Of a stretch of 64,000 nucleotides of DNA, positions 1 through 10,933 are shown in pieces. The position numbers and the translations under genes were made by a program. The notes under the pieces are model-generated. The model was given only the letters and a program-made list of their open reading frames with translations. It made no database searches and was not told the origin of the DNA. The DNA is from Rhizophagus irregularis (lineage: Eukaryota > Glomeromycota > Glomeromycetes > Glomerales > Glomeraceae): assembly GCF_026210795.1 (NCBI RefSeq), contig NC_089449.1, positions 3,596,001-3,660,000 on the forward strand. Direction: 5' to 3'. Numbering within the stretch: position 1 is the stretch's first letter; every line of letters begins with the position of its first letter.

Positions 1-334
1 TTTTATCAAATCTCTTTCTTTTAAATAGACATTTACCAATTTATTTTGTATACGATGAAAATATTTTGTAATAAATTAGTTTTAATTATTACATCATTAT
101 AAAATATCAAAATTAAAAAATTAATAATACATGAGTTATGTCTTATCACATCAGATTTAAAAAAATGATAATGTAAATCATAGTAATGCCGGCCAGTTTC
201 TTAATGCTGGTTGGATTTTTAGATGTGATTGTAGATTATGATCCGAAAAATTTTTTTTTTGAAAAAAATTTTTTTTTTTAACTGAAAATCTTCATAACAT
301 TTTCATATTTCTACAAAGTCAACCATTAGTAGAT

Positions 335-1979
335 ATGACCGATACACTTTCACTCCGTGGAACGCTCGATGGTAATTATTAGAGACAGTCTATTTATTAT
401 AAAATTATTTCATTTTTCAAAATTATTAATTAATAAAAAAATTTATTCATATATAGGCCATTCAAACTGGGTGACGGCTATTGGTAAATGTTCTTTGAGA
501 AAAAAATATCATAAAATTTTATTCGACTATTTAATTAAATAGGTTAATCGTACATTTGTTAATTGTTATTTTTTCTTTTTTTTTTAAAAAAAATAATATA
601 GCTACTACTTCAGAAAATCCCGATATGATTTTATCTGCTTCCCGTGGTGTGTAATTTTTCTCGAAATTATTACCGATTAATTAAATAACATTTAATATAA
701 TTTACGGGAGGATACTATCTTCTATCTTTATATTAATATAGCATGAAATTATTAAAAGTCCAATTGGAATTTATCTGCAATTATCATTTTCTTGTTTGAG
801 TTAAGAATCATAATATTGATGTTATTATGATTCATTATCGACAGATAAAACCATAATCGTTTGGAACCTAACCCGGGATGAAACCAATTATGGCGTACCT
901 AAAAAGTCTCTCACAGGTCACAATCATTTTGTGCAAGATGTGGTCATTTCCTCTGATGGACAGTTTGCTTTATCTGCATCATGGGATAAAACTCTTCGCC
1001 TTTGGGATTTAAATACCGGGACAACAACTCGTCGTTTTGTGGGTCATGATAAAGATGTTCTTTCCGTATCTTTTTCACCTGATAATCGTCAAATTGTTTC
1101 GGGTTCAAGAGATAAGACTATCAAATTATGGAATACACTTGGAGAATGTAAATTCAATATTCAGGAAGACGGTCATTCTGAATGGGTCTCATGTGTAAGA
1201 TTTTCACCAAACCCATCAAATCCAGTAATTGTATCATGTGGTTGGGATAAACTTGTTAAGGTGATTATTTAAATACCTTTGAATTAATTAAACTTGGCAA
1301 AGATGTCATTATTTTTTAAAAAAAATATTTGCTACTTCGGAGGAGTAAATCTTCAATGAGACGAAAATCTAATCTGAGCCTAATTTATTTTTATTAAATT
1401 TATTGACTAATTCTTTTTTTTTATGATAAATTTCCTAATAATTTTTTATATATACCTATTTATTATAGGTTTGGGAACTTACTAAATGTAAACTTCGAAC
1501 AAACCATATTGGTCATACTGGATACATCAATACTGTAACTATTTCACCTGACGGTTCACTTTGCGCTTCAGGTGGAAAGGATGGTATTACAATGTTATGG
1601 GATCTTAACGAGGGCAAGCATTTGTACTCATTAGAAGCTGGTGATATTATCAATGCATTAGTTTTCAGTCCAAATCGTTATTGGTTGTGTGCTGCTACTG
1701 CATCATTCATTAAGATTTGGGATCTTGAAACAAAGACTGTTGTTGATGATCTTAAACCAGAATTTACGGAAACGGGTAAACAATCGAAAGATCCTGAATG
1801 TATTTCACTTGCTTGGTCTCCTGATGGTACTACTTTGTTTGCTGGTTATACAGGTAAAAAATTGTTCTAAACGAATATTATTGATTCATATTATCTATTC
1901 ATTCTCTTATTTATTATTTTTTTTTTCATTTATAATTTTAGACAATAATATTCGCGTATGGCAAGTCACTAGGATGTAA
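335..1979 (+). CDS. RACK1: RACK1 / Cpc2-Asc1 type WD40 ribosomal scaffold
   Basis: Six exons (335-371, 457-483, 602-646, 845-1260, 1469-1853, 1942-1979) splice in frame to 315 aa, the normal RACK1 length. Seven WD40 blades are visible, with GH...W/D signatures such as [64 protein letters not shown] and NNIRVWQV. From family knowledge, RACK1 sits on the head of the 40S ribosomal subunit in the cytoplasm and docks protein kinase C and other signalling proteins; fungal orthologues are Cpc2 and Asc1. The ATG at 335 is chosen because it gives the canonical short N-terminus ahead of blade 1. Intron 4 (1261-1468) carries a U24-like snoRNA, and intron 3 has a perfect hairpin. No lesion is seen. Identification is very secure; exon ends are inferred from frame and splice sites. 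Confidence 0.97.
805..833 (+). other. Perfect 11-bp hairpin in RACK1 intron 3
   Basis: GAATCATAATA (805-815) pairs perfectly with TATTATGATTC (823-833) around a 7-nt loop, ending 10 nt before the 3' splice site at 843-844. It may affect splicing, or be chance in AT-rich DNA. No snoRNA boxes are seen in this intron. Confidence 0.5.
1294..1382 (+). ncRNA. snR24: U24-like C/D box snoRNA in RACK1 intron 4
   Basis: Intron 4 holds the block ATATTTGCTACTTCGGA (1325-1341), which matches the 5' guide plus D' region of fungal U24 (snR24) as I remember it. An AATGAGAC stretch follows at 1355-1362, as after the C' position in yeast. A D box CTGA lies at 1374-1377, directly before GCC, which can pair with GGC at 1296-1298 to form the terminal stem. 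The C box is imperfect (AAGATGT, 1300-1306). In budding yeast U24 is encoded in the intron of ASC1, the RACK1 orthologue, so the host gene is the same. Inferred role: guiding 2'-O-methylation of large-subunit rRNA. The second guide before box D is less clearly conserved. Ends are approximate. Confidence 0.75.
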
Positions 1980-2331
1980 TATTTTATAGGAAAAAAAATA
2001 TATTTATTATAAAAAATAGGTAATAGGTTAAAATAGGTTATTGGTAGAAAATCAAAATTAATAAATATTTTTAAATTTACACCCTTTTGTGATCTTATTT
2101 TTGATTGATATAAACTTGATGAGTGATCATCGATTTTACTACGTTTTTTTGATTAACTTCGGGAGATTTTCGAGATGCATAAGCGATTGTTATTTCAAAT
2201 TGGTATCTTTGCATGTGACACGTCTTTTGCATAAATTCGTACAAAAAAAAAAGACTTGTTGAAATAAACACTAATTTATAAAAGTTATAAAAAGAAATAT
2301 ACAATATTTAATATTAACGTGAAATATAAAA

Positions 2332-5300
2332 ATGTCAGGTAACTCTTTAAGATCAGTTGGTTTGGCTGTTCTTTATATTGAGCTATTATTTACACAGCCC
2401 GCGTCAAATGTAAACGAAAGTTTTATATAGTATTCGAACAATGTGGGAGTGGAAAGATGATGACATTGAAAAAATAGAAGAAATGTGTCGGTAAGTCATT
2501 ATCATATTATCTTAAGTATATTTAATTCATATTACATAATTGAAGTTTTATGAATTTTAACAGGAGAATTGGAAGAGAACATAATACTGAAATCAAATAT
2601 ATCAGAGACAAACAGGTTTGTTTTTACATTTGATCAATTGAAGAAAATTTTATAAGTATATATAATAATTAATAATTAATTGATAAAAAAAAAATGACAG
2701 TCATACGAGATAGAAGGCGATGAACATAAAAACTTAGATGAATCGTAAGTTTTATTATATATTATAACAAATTTTTATGGATGATTGATGAATTAATCAT
2801 TCTGTATATTATTATAGACGTGATGAATTGCTCAAAGCGCTCAATCTTATGGTAGAATAAGTTATAATTATGTTAATTATGTTTTTATATATCTAAATAT
2901 ATTTGAATTCGGTCTGATCAGTGCATCTTTATATTTATACGTTATTTTCATAGGCCAGATCCGCTACACAAAGCCTCATCATACCTCGTCGCTCCAAAAA
3001 AATTAAATCCAAACCCGCAAAAGTTGATTTGCCTCCTGGTTTACCTCCTCCCTTACCTTTTGAAAAAGAAAATGTTCCAACAATGACACAAGAGCAAGAA
3101 GCTGAAGATACTGGATTAGAAGATGGAGTATTCAAATTCAATCCTCGCGTAAAAGAATCCGATTTTCCTGAGATATTTGGATGGAATCGAAAGGAAGCAT
3201 TTTTTACAACTTGCGATTATTGGAATGATATCTGTAAAGAATGTGGAGTTATGGGTGAGATCATTGAAGAAAAAAAGGTGAATTAAATATAATATGTTTA
3301 TGATTCGCGTATATTATTATCTGATGCTAATTTTTATTTATACCTTTTTGATAGAAAGTAGTATTCAATAAAGGTAGAGAGAGGGATGTTGAAGAGGCAA
3401 TAAAAAGATTAGCACAATTGCAAGAGAATTTCGTACGAATTTTTTTTTTTAATATAGTTTACAATGTTAGATAAAAAGTTGGACTATTATTAATTTCTAT
3501 TTAATTTTTGAAAAATTTCTATAGCTTCAACCAAAATTCAATCATTTACACGTTCCATTAGTGCATTATCCAAATCAGTACACATTGTTCAAATTGTATT
3601 TCTGTCATATCCTCAAGCACCCATACTTTAGTAAAACTATGAAACTTGATATAAAAGACTTTTACGTGCTTGTGCCCGCTACATTAGACCCACTCACACA
3701 GAAATATTTATTACCACAAGAATTACCTGAATCAACTTTACTAAGATCATATGATGATAATCAATTTAACCGCCAATGGCAAGAAAATAATGAAAATAAT
3801 AGAGAAGAAAAATCAACAAAAGGAAAAGCAAAAGCGGTATCTCCTAATGATGATTTTTATGATAGCTCTTCACGTAATTGGGGATCTATATCAAGACCTG
3901 AAGAAACAAAATGGTCTCAAAATGCACCAAACACAAAGTCAATGGACGCATTCCCAGCTCTTTCCGCAAACCGGAGATCTAGTAACTCCGGAAGACCTTA
4001 TCCACCTGAGAATCAGCGCAGACCAATAAATGAAGGTTCTTTGATTGATCTTGACGACGAACCCCCAGTAATTAAACGCGCGATTAGACAACAAAACCCA
4101 AATAAAAATAATTATTCGGGCGCCGAAAATAGACCTACTATTGGTAAAATGTATGTTATAAGTTATCTTGCATAATTTCTCGAATTTTTTTTTTTCATTA
4201 TTATTTATTTTTTATCATACAGGGTTCGAGACTATAATTTCGCTAAGATGATAGATGCACTGTCAGAAAGGTATTTAATACCAATCTGAAATATAATATA
4301 TTATCGTTTGATACTAATCCATCACGTTTCGCGTATCTAGATTAGAGTATGCACGTGTATGTAAAGGCGAAGTACGTTTCTTTGGAAGGTAAATAATTTT
4401 GAATTTGAATAAATTTGAATGAGTTACTTTAAAATATTATTAATTCAAATTAATTATATGATTAGTTTGGGCAAAGCATATTTCACTAAAGTTAATGAAG
4501 TAGTTAATGGAAAGTTGTGGGACTATACGGAATTAAAAGATATAATTGTTTCAGGACATGGCGTCAACCCAAGATTCAATGAAATGTAAGTTTTCAAAGT
4601 TTTCAAAGTTTTCAAATATTTTTTTCTAAACCATATCTTTTATTTATTAAATAAACATTTTGCAGTGCAACATACGACAGTAATCTTATTTCGGGTTTCA
4701 TTGATGTTCTCGGTTCAACTCCTATCAACAAGTCAAAGTCTGCGTATTATGAAATAAAAGCGAAAGCAAGAAATGCACCACAAGGTCCCATGTCTGAAGT
4801 TTTCATGTATGTTAATATGGGATTCGTTTCTTTAGAAAAAGTTATGTTAAATTGGGAACCTCTTGTAAACATAGATTGGACGATATTGGATCGGTAAGTT
4901 TTAAATTTTTTTTTTTTTCTAATGAATTTTTTTAATAATTTAATACTCTTCTCTTTTTTACAGAAAAGTTGATTTTTCGGCGGTTTTGACTTCGAGACGC
5001 GCTATTCGTCATGATGTGAAACCATTCAGTACATTTATCAAGAAGATATCAGTTAGCCCAAATAACCGATCAATTTCGTTCGAGGATGTTAAAGACTTTC
5101 TCGAAGTAAAATCCATTAATTTTAAACAAGTTACAAAATTCAAATTGCACTATCCTTTTATCGCAGAAGTGTCTCGTATTGAAAGATTAGAAATTACCGA
5201 TCAACCCAATTCTATTAAAAAAATAGGCAAAACTGGACCAAAAAATAGAGTACATTATACAATTGAGGTGAGAACTTTGATAATAAACAGATGTTTTTAC

Positions 5301-5585
5301 TTCCCATTTCTTATTATTATTTTTAACCGTTATTGAGATATTATTATTTGTTATTATCATTATTTAAAGGTTTACAACGATAACCATAGAGAAGCATTCA
5401 AGCAAAATATGTCTCTTGGATCTGGAGAAATCGCAAAATGGACGGTTGATAATATACTTGGAGAAAGTCCACATCGTAATAATTTAGTTGAACTTGTGAA
5501 AACTATGTTGTTACTAGTTGAAAGATGTCATAAAGTAGCAGAGTTAAGAAGTCAACAAATAGTAGCTGAAACTTCAGAAATGTAA
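2332..5585 (+). CDS. Fungal protein of unknown function, 14 exons
   Basis: I do not recognise this gene with confidence. Exons 2332-2338, 2421-2490, 2564-2615, 2701-2744, 2818-2851, 2954-3277, 3355-3432, 3525-4150, 4223-4270, 4341-4388, 4466-4585, 4666-4893, 4964-5267 and 5370-5585 join without a frame break into 732 aa. The N-terminal ~200 aa are charged and include a proline-rich stretch (LPPGLPPPLPF). Residues ~204-260 look folded, with many aromatics. Residues ~265-400 are polar, low-complexity and probably disordered. The C-terminal ~320 aa look folded and conserved in style, with blocks such as CKGEVRFFGSLGKAYF and MGFVSLEKVMLNWEP. The spacing of that part faintly recalls fungal KH-associated proteins of the DUF7905 type, but this is a guess. 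Keeping 13 introns open argues for selection. No membrane segment or signal peptide is seen. Confidence 0.85.
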
Positions 5586-5919
5586 TTAATTGGTTTTGTT
5601 AGAATAATCTATAATTTGCATTTGTATAAATTTGCATTTGTATAAACATTTTCTTAATGCTTGTTAATCAAGTTGGAAAGAAAAAATTTTGTAAAATTTT
5701 GTTGCTGAATCGAGAGCTTTTAATAAATTATATTTCATAAAACGTGTTAACAAAATGAGGGAAATTCCTTTTCAGAATGTATTTATACAACGATATATTA
5801 CACAATAAAAAACTATTCCTTTTAATTGGGAGTTTCACTTTTCTTTGAACCAATTCAAAATTTAATAATCAAATTCTTTATTAACATAACATTTTTAACT
5901 TATTTTTAATGATACTTTC

Positions 5920-7004
5920 CTAAGGATGACATTTATATTCTTCACCTTGTAATACAAAAACACCATTTGCATATATGTCATCTAATTGTTCTTCCAATTT
6001 TTGATTAATTCCTCTTGCTCCTATAAAGTAAGTAATAAATTTTTTAAACAAACAAATTATAAAACATTTTGAAATTATTTAAAAAATTATTACCATCAGT
6101 TACTTTCTTAGCCCATATATAGTATTCTTTTTTTTAATATGTAAATATATATAAATATACGATGTTAATAAATTAATAAAACTTGTCATTTAATTTATTC
6201 AATCAATTTTTTACCTTGAACGCGTTTCTTTGACCATCCTATTGGCGCATCTTTCATTATATCTCTTAAATTATATAACTTATCTGCCAACTTCACTTCT
6301 TTCGCCTGAAAAATAAATAATGAAAATCAAATAAATTACCTTAACACTATTCTACAATAAAAATGAATAGAAATGTGAAAAAATCATAATTACCTGTTTA
6401 GATATATGTGGAGTATGCTCGATTTGCAATCTTTGTCTTTCTTCCTTTTCTAATGATTTATCATCAGTACATTCTGCTACAATATTTTTAACTTCTCGAC
6501 CAAATTTCTGTTCGATCTGATTAAACATAAAAAAAATTAAATTAATAATTATGACATTATTTTAAAAAAAAAAGCATGTTAAATTAACATTACCTCTTCA
6601 AAAGTTGTTTTCGTATCTTCTACTGTATCATGCTCAATTGAAACAAAAAATTCAATAAAAAAAAATTATTATTAAATTATCATTTTAAAAGTTCACCAAC
6701 CAATATTGCAGCTTGTATGGTGACAAGATCATAAACTCCAGCATCCGTAAGATTTTTTGCAACACCAATTGGATGATTAATATAAGCTAAATTATCCCAT
6801 ATAAATGAAATTAATATTAATTTAAGTTCTCAATTTTCACGCAAAAGCTACAGTACAATATGTAATCAAGATATTCCACGTACGCGTTCCTGCAGAATCC
6901 TTTCGTTTTTGAAATGAGTGTTTTTTTGCGGCAAAGTCTATAGTATCAATTAATTTCGCGATATCGAAAGAAGCATTGGAAATTTGCGTTCCTTGGGAAG
7001 ACAT
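5920..7004 (-). CDS. HDDC3: MESH1/HDDC3-type HD-domain pyrophosphohydrolase
   Basis: Seven exons on the minus strand (6884-7004, 6701-6786, 6594-6632, 6394-6516, 6215-6305, 6094-6126, 5920-6020) give 197 aa, close to the ~180 aa of animal MESH1. Visible signatures are H29 in [20 protein letters not shown], the HDTVEDT motif (H70, D71) and D131 in [13 protein letters not shown]. Together these are the four metal ligands of the SpoT-type hydrolase fold. Family knowledge: this Mn-dependent enzyme removes the 3' pyrophosphate from (p)ppGpp, and the animal enzyme also dephosphorylates NADPH; it is usually cytosolic. No synthetase domain is present. The gene diverges from eIF2B alpha, with 149 bp between the two ATGs. 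Start chosen because it is the only ATG ahead of the conserved N-terminal helix. Family assignment is secure; the substrate in this organism is inferred. Confidence 0.93.
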
Positions 7005-7153
7005 CTTGTAGAAATTATTTGTTTTACTTTTCGTTGTTCCGGTTTTTTGTCATTATTATCGGAGATGTTCGGGTAAGTAAATAAACCGAAAATTTCCGAA
7101 CCTATATATATACATCAACACGTCAGATTTTTTGATCAACTATACGTTTAAAA
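7005..7153. promoter_or_regulatory. Divergent promoter between HDDC3-like gene and eIF2B alpha
   Basis: Only 149 bp separate the two start codons, so one short region must serve both genes. It contains a TATATATATA run (7105-7114) nearer the eIF2B gene, two TTCGG/CCGAA-like words (7069-7073, 7088-7092) and GTTCCGG (7037-7043). Transcription start sites cannot be read from sequence. Confidence 0.6.
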
Positions 7154-8900
7154 ATGAGCGAAGGTAAAATCAAATGAGTTTCAAAATAAAAATAAAGCAA
7201 CAATAATAATTATTGAAATTTATTTATAAAGAGGTGGTAACCACAACAACTAATAATGCTGAACAATTCGATATTGTCACGTGTTATCAAAAATTTCTAA
7301 AAGATAACCCGGTATTTCTTTCTTCTTTCTTAAATATATCTTATGAACTTCTGTTATTTACATGAACCAAAAACTTATCCCAAAAATTTTCATTGGCGTG
7401 ATAATCTTAATCATGTTTTGTGATTAAATTTAATGTGATAAGGACATATCTATGCCCATTGCAGCAATAGAATCATTAGTTGAATTAATAAAACATAGCA
7501 AAGGTAATAGTTAGTTTTTCATATTGATTAATTTTTCCTCAATTAACTCATTTAATTACATTATTCCTTTTAGCAACGACACTATCGGAATTTATGGAAT
7601 CCCTTAAAGATGCAAGTCAAAAACTTAAATCTTCTGTGAGGAATTCTATTTCGTTATCAGCAGGAGCTGACCTATTTTTGAGGTTTGTTACAAGAACATC
7701 ACACGATGTAACAGTACGTTAAATTACCACATTAAGAACATTTTATCTCTATTTTCTAAAAAATTTATTTTTAAAAGCATTTTATTGATTGACCATATTA
7801 GAATTTTGAAGCATGTAAAGAACATTTAATGAATAGTGGAAAGGTTTTAGTTGAAAAGGCTGTAGCAGTTAGACATAAAATTGCTGAATTGGGTGTACAA
7901 TTTATTAAAGATGATGCAGTTAAGTTTCTTTTGTAGAAATGCTTGATTTAGTTTTTAAAATTTAATCGATTTAAAAAAAATGTTTTGAATGTGTAGACGA
8001 TATTGATTCATTCATATTCTCGTGTGGTAATGTTACTTCTTCAACAAGCAGCTGCTCATAAGATACGATTTAATGTCTACGTGACAGAATCGAGGCCGAC
8101 ATCTTTAGGGTAAGAAAAAGCAAATATCTTAAAAAGAAAAATATTTTAATTTAATATAATTAATCGATTATTTAATAGAATTAAATCAGCCAAAATATTG
8201 TGTAAAGCTGGTATTCCTGCTACAATTATACTTGATACAGCCGTCGGTTATGTTATTGATAAAGTTGATGCTGTATTTGTTGGTGCTGAAGGCGTTGTTG
8301 AGAATGGCGGGTTAATCAATGCGGTATTAATTTATAAGATTTCAAAATTATCTTTATAATTACTTTCGTATTTATTAAATAAATCAATTTAGATTGGAAC
8401 TTATCAACTTGCAGTTGTTGCCAAAGCTGCTAATAAACCATTCTATGCTGTAATTGAAAGGTAACTATTTAAGAATATCATTAAAATCATTGTGATTTTA
8501 TGAATTTACTAAATATTAATAATCCATTATTTTTTACAGTTATAAATTTGTTCGTTTATTTCCACTTAATCAGTATGACCTCCCAACACACACTTCTGAC
8601 TTATTAGCATTTCCTGATTTGGAGTCCCGTTGTTACCAAGAATCTCAAATTGGTGAAAATAGCGAACAAAACATTAAAGAAGAGGATTATGATGTTGAAA
8701 ATTTTGTGGTAATTATACTAAAATAAGTTATTTTTTTTTTCATTGATTTTTTTTTAATTTTTATATTATATGTATCGTTCTAGGCTAGAAACCCAACGGT
8801 GGATTACACTCCTCCTGAATATATTACTTTATTATGTACTGATTTAGGTGTATTAACTCCATCTGGTGTTAGTGATGAATTAATTAAATTATATTTATAA
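7154..8900 (+). CDS. EIF2B1: Translation initiation factor eIF2B subunit alpha
   Basis: Ten exons (7154-7163, 7232-7311, 7443-7503, 7574-7713, 7802-7918, 7997-8109, 8179-8323, 8393-8460, 8540-8708, 8784-8900) splice to 339 aa. Typical eIF2B alpha blocks are present: [68 protein letters not shown] and [14 protein letters not shown]. The protein is ~35 aa longer than human or yeast alpha because of an acidic insert around residues 270-300 (after [10 protein letters not shown]). Known role: regulatory subunit of the eIF2 guanine-nucleotide exchange factor (Gcn3 in yeast), which senses phosphorylated eIF2 and lowers initiation under stress. Splice site at 7919 is GTTAAG, otherwise ordinary. The gene converges on the mL59-type gene, 130 bp away. 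Confidence 0.96.
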
Positions 8901-9030
8901 TAATAGATATAATAATTTTATTTTATTTACAAAATAATAAATTTAAAAAAATAAATATTGTAATCATTATCATCTAATTATTGATCCAAAATATATAAAA
9001 TGGTGTAAGATAATTTTTTAATCTATTAAA

Positions 9031-9619
9031 TTAAAAAGGCAATGATGGTTTGCTCTTTTCCTTTTCTTCAAGTTTTCCCTAGAAAGGTAAAATAACGAAT
9101 TAGCCAAAAAAATAAAATGCAAGTTTAAATATAAATTAACATTATTAATTATTTTTACCTTTCTCCAATTTTCGATAGTTTTTGGCATTTCTTCCAAAGC
9201 TTTCTGTATTTTCGCTTTCCTATATAAATTCAAATGAAATTTAACGTTTAGAACCTTGTTTCTTTCTGTATATGAAATTCTGAAAGAGCTCATATATGAA
9301 TGGCGTTCAATTAGAACTACTTCTCTTATATATCTTACCTCTCCGGAGCATTTCTTTCGTGTTTAGCACCTTTAGGAGGTTTAGTTCTAGGAGGTTTCTT
9401 TTCTTTCTTGGGTGGAAGCCCAATACTCTCCGTATTTATTCCTAAACATTCAGCATTTTTTCTCATATCAGCCAATTTACGTAAAGATACTTTTGGGTGC
9501 ATATATCTTTTACGTCCCCATATATTTTTGTACATAAATTTAGGTTTGAAATCTGAAGGTGTATAAGTTCTTCTTAAATGGTTTAATGCTTGTTCGGATA
9601 TTCTTTTTATAGCCGACAT
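9031..9619 (-). CDS. Mitochondrial large-subunit ribosomal protein, mL59 (MRPL25) type
   Basis: Three exons (9339-9619, 9159-9219, 9031-9078) give 129 aa starting MSAIKRISEQALNHLRR. The pattern of a basic YMHPKVSLRKLADMRK segment, a G-x-x-LPPK-like turn, a Lys/Pro-rich linker and a final helix ending EEMPKTIENWRK fits fungal mL59, as I remember that family (yeast Mrpl25 is 157 aa). The frame stays open upstream to an ATG at 9859, which would add 80 aa of AT-driven, low-information sequence; I prefer the internal ATG because conservation-like sequence begins there. A mitochondrial destination is inferred. The family call is from pattern only. Confidence 0.7.
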
Positions 9620-9859
9620 TTGAGAGGAAAATAAAGGAGGATGAATAGATGTGTTGAATTTGTTAAATTTAAGATCATGGTCCTTTATCGCCCAATCAAA
9701 TTTTATAATTAAATATAGTATCTGTATGTACTGATTCGTAAAAATTTTGCGATTAAAATGATCATGCATTACAAACAGTTTATTAACATCTCTCAAAATG
9801 TCAATATTTCCATTATTATTACTACTATCGTCTAAATACGTGTAAAATGCTTGATTCAT

Positions 9860-10475
9860 TAAGTCAACAACGTTTTACATTATTATTCTGCTCTTTATAA
9901 TTATTAGATTTATCATTAACCTAAATACTGTATAAAGAATCAATATCCTTAATTAGCAAAATTTGCTAATGCATCAATACAAGTATTTCATTATTTACAT
10001 AATGATATATTTGCGTTTCTGCCAGTTCTTTCTGTTTCAGCGGTATACTGAAATTGTCTCAAAGCATGTTGTCCCGAACTTTGACAGGAATTTCAATTCG
10101 GTGCCAATTGAACTTTATAAAGAGAATTGAATAATACAATACGTTCATAAGAAATAAAACGTTAACTGTTAACACAATATAATGATAACTTACAAATTTT
10201 TTTTAGTTTTAAGACGTAAAAAATTAAGGAGTGATTAGAAATGAAAAAATTTCAATAATAAGATTTTAACGATCATTGTTTCAATAATTAAAGATTTTTC
10301 TATATATGTATATTAAATCAACCATATTTATCAGTTTTGACAAATAGTGAAAAGTCTGAGTGATAATTGCGGATTCATGGATTTTAAAAATAGGTTTGAG
10401 AAAAAGGCATTTGTATTCGGATAGTTATATTAGTACTCTCATATTTATCTAATCAGATATTTATGTAACATCCCG
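9860..10475. other. AT-rich intergenic DNA without recognisable genes
   Basis: No ORF with coding character, tRNA-like fold or array was seen here. Confidence 0.5.
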
Positions 10476-10680
10476 TGAATCCTTTTTGTTGTACCACAAT
10501 CTACTGAATGATCTCACCACCTCGGGAGGTGATGCCTAGCCGTCACCGTTCATGTGACTGCAGCGTTCGCGTTGTTTATATTTATCTCAGCGACTTGTTT
10601 TTTTGAGTGGCCTGATCTCTATTTGTCACCTGCATAATATGTCACCTGTATCCTAATTCCTGATTCCTACGGTAAATAAA
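10476..10680. repeat. Diverged copy of a dispersed element shared with 26358-26591
   Basis: The blocks GTTGTTTATATTTATCTCAG (10571-10590) and CTGATCTCTATTTGTCACC recur in the MITE at 26358-26591 in the same order, but this copy lacks clear terminal inverted repeats. It also carries CACCTCGGGAGGTG (10516-10529), a short palindrome. The words GTGAATCCTTTTTGTTGTACC (from 10475) recur at about 36611. Confidence 0.6.
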
Positions 10681-10803
10681 ATCGCGTAAAAAGTCGCGTT
10701 AAAATATCACATTTCTTCGTCAAATTTTTCTTGACAATTTTTTTTCTACTCAATAACCTAGATTGTATTCAGGTAAGCATACCTTTCCTTCTATTAGTGG
10801 AAA

Positions 10804-10886
10804 TGCTACCTTCTCTTTTGCGAGAAGCTACCTTCCCTTGATGGGATGCTGTCTACCTTCTCTTTTGCGAGATGCTACCTTCCCTT
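10804..10886 (+). repeat. 47-bp tandem repeat, about two copies
   Basis: The unit containing CTACCTTCTCTTTTGCGAGA followed by GCTACCTTCCCTT occurs at 10804 and again from ~10851, with a GAAGC/GATGC difference. It lies just upstream of the first recognisable exon of the broken gene at 10934. Confidence 0.85.
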
Positions 10887-10933
10887 CTTTACTACATATC
10901 ACATGTCAATTAACTGCTTACTCTCTTTTTTAG

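Noticed and set aside
9620-9859. 80-codon N-terminal extension of the mL59-type protein
   Set aside because: Open by chance in AT-rich DNA; family-like sequence starts at the internal ATG.
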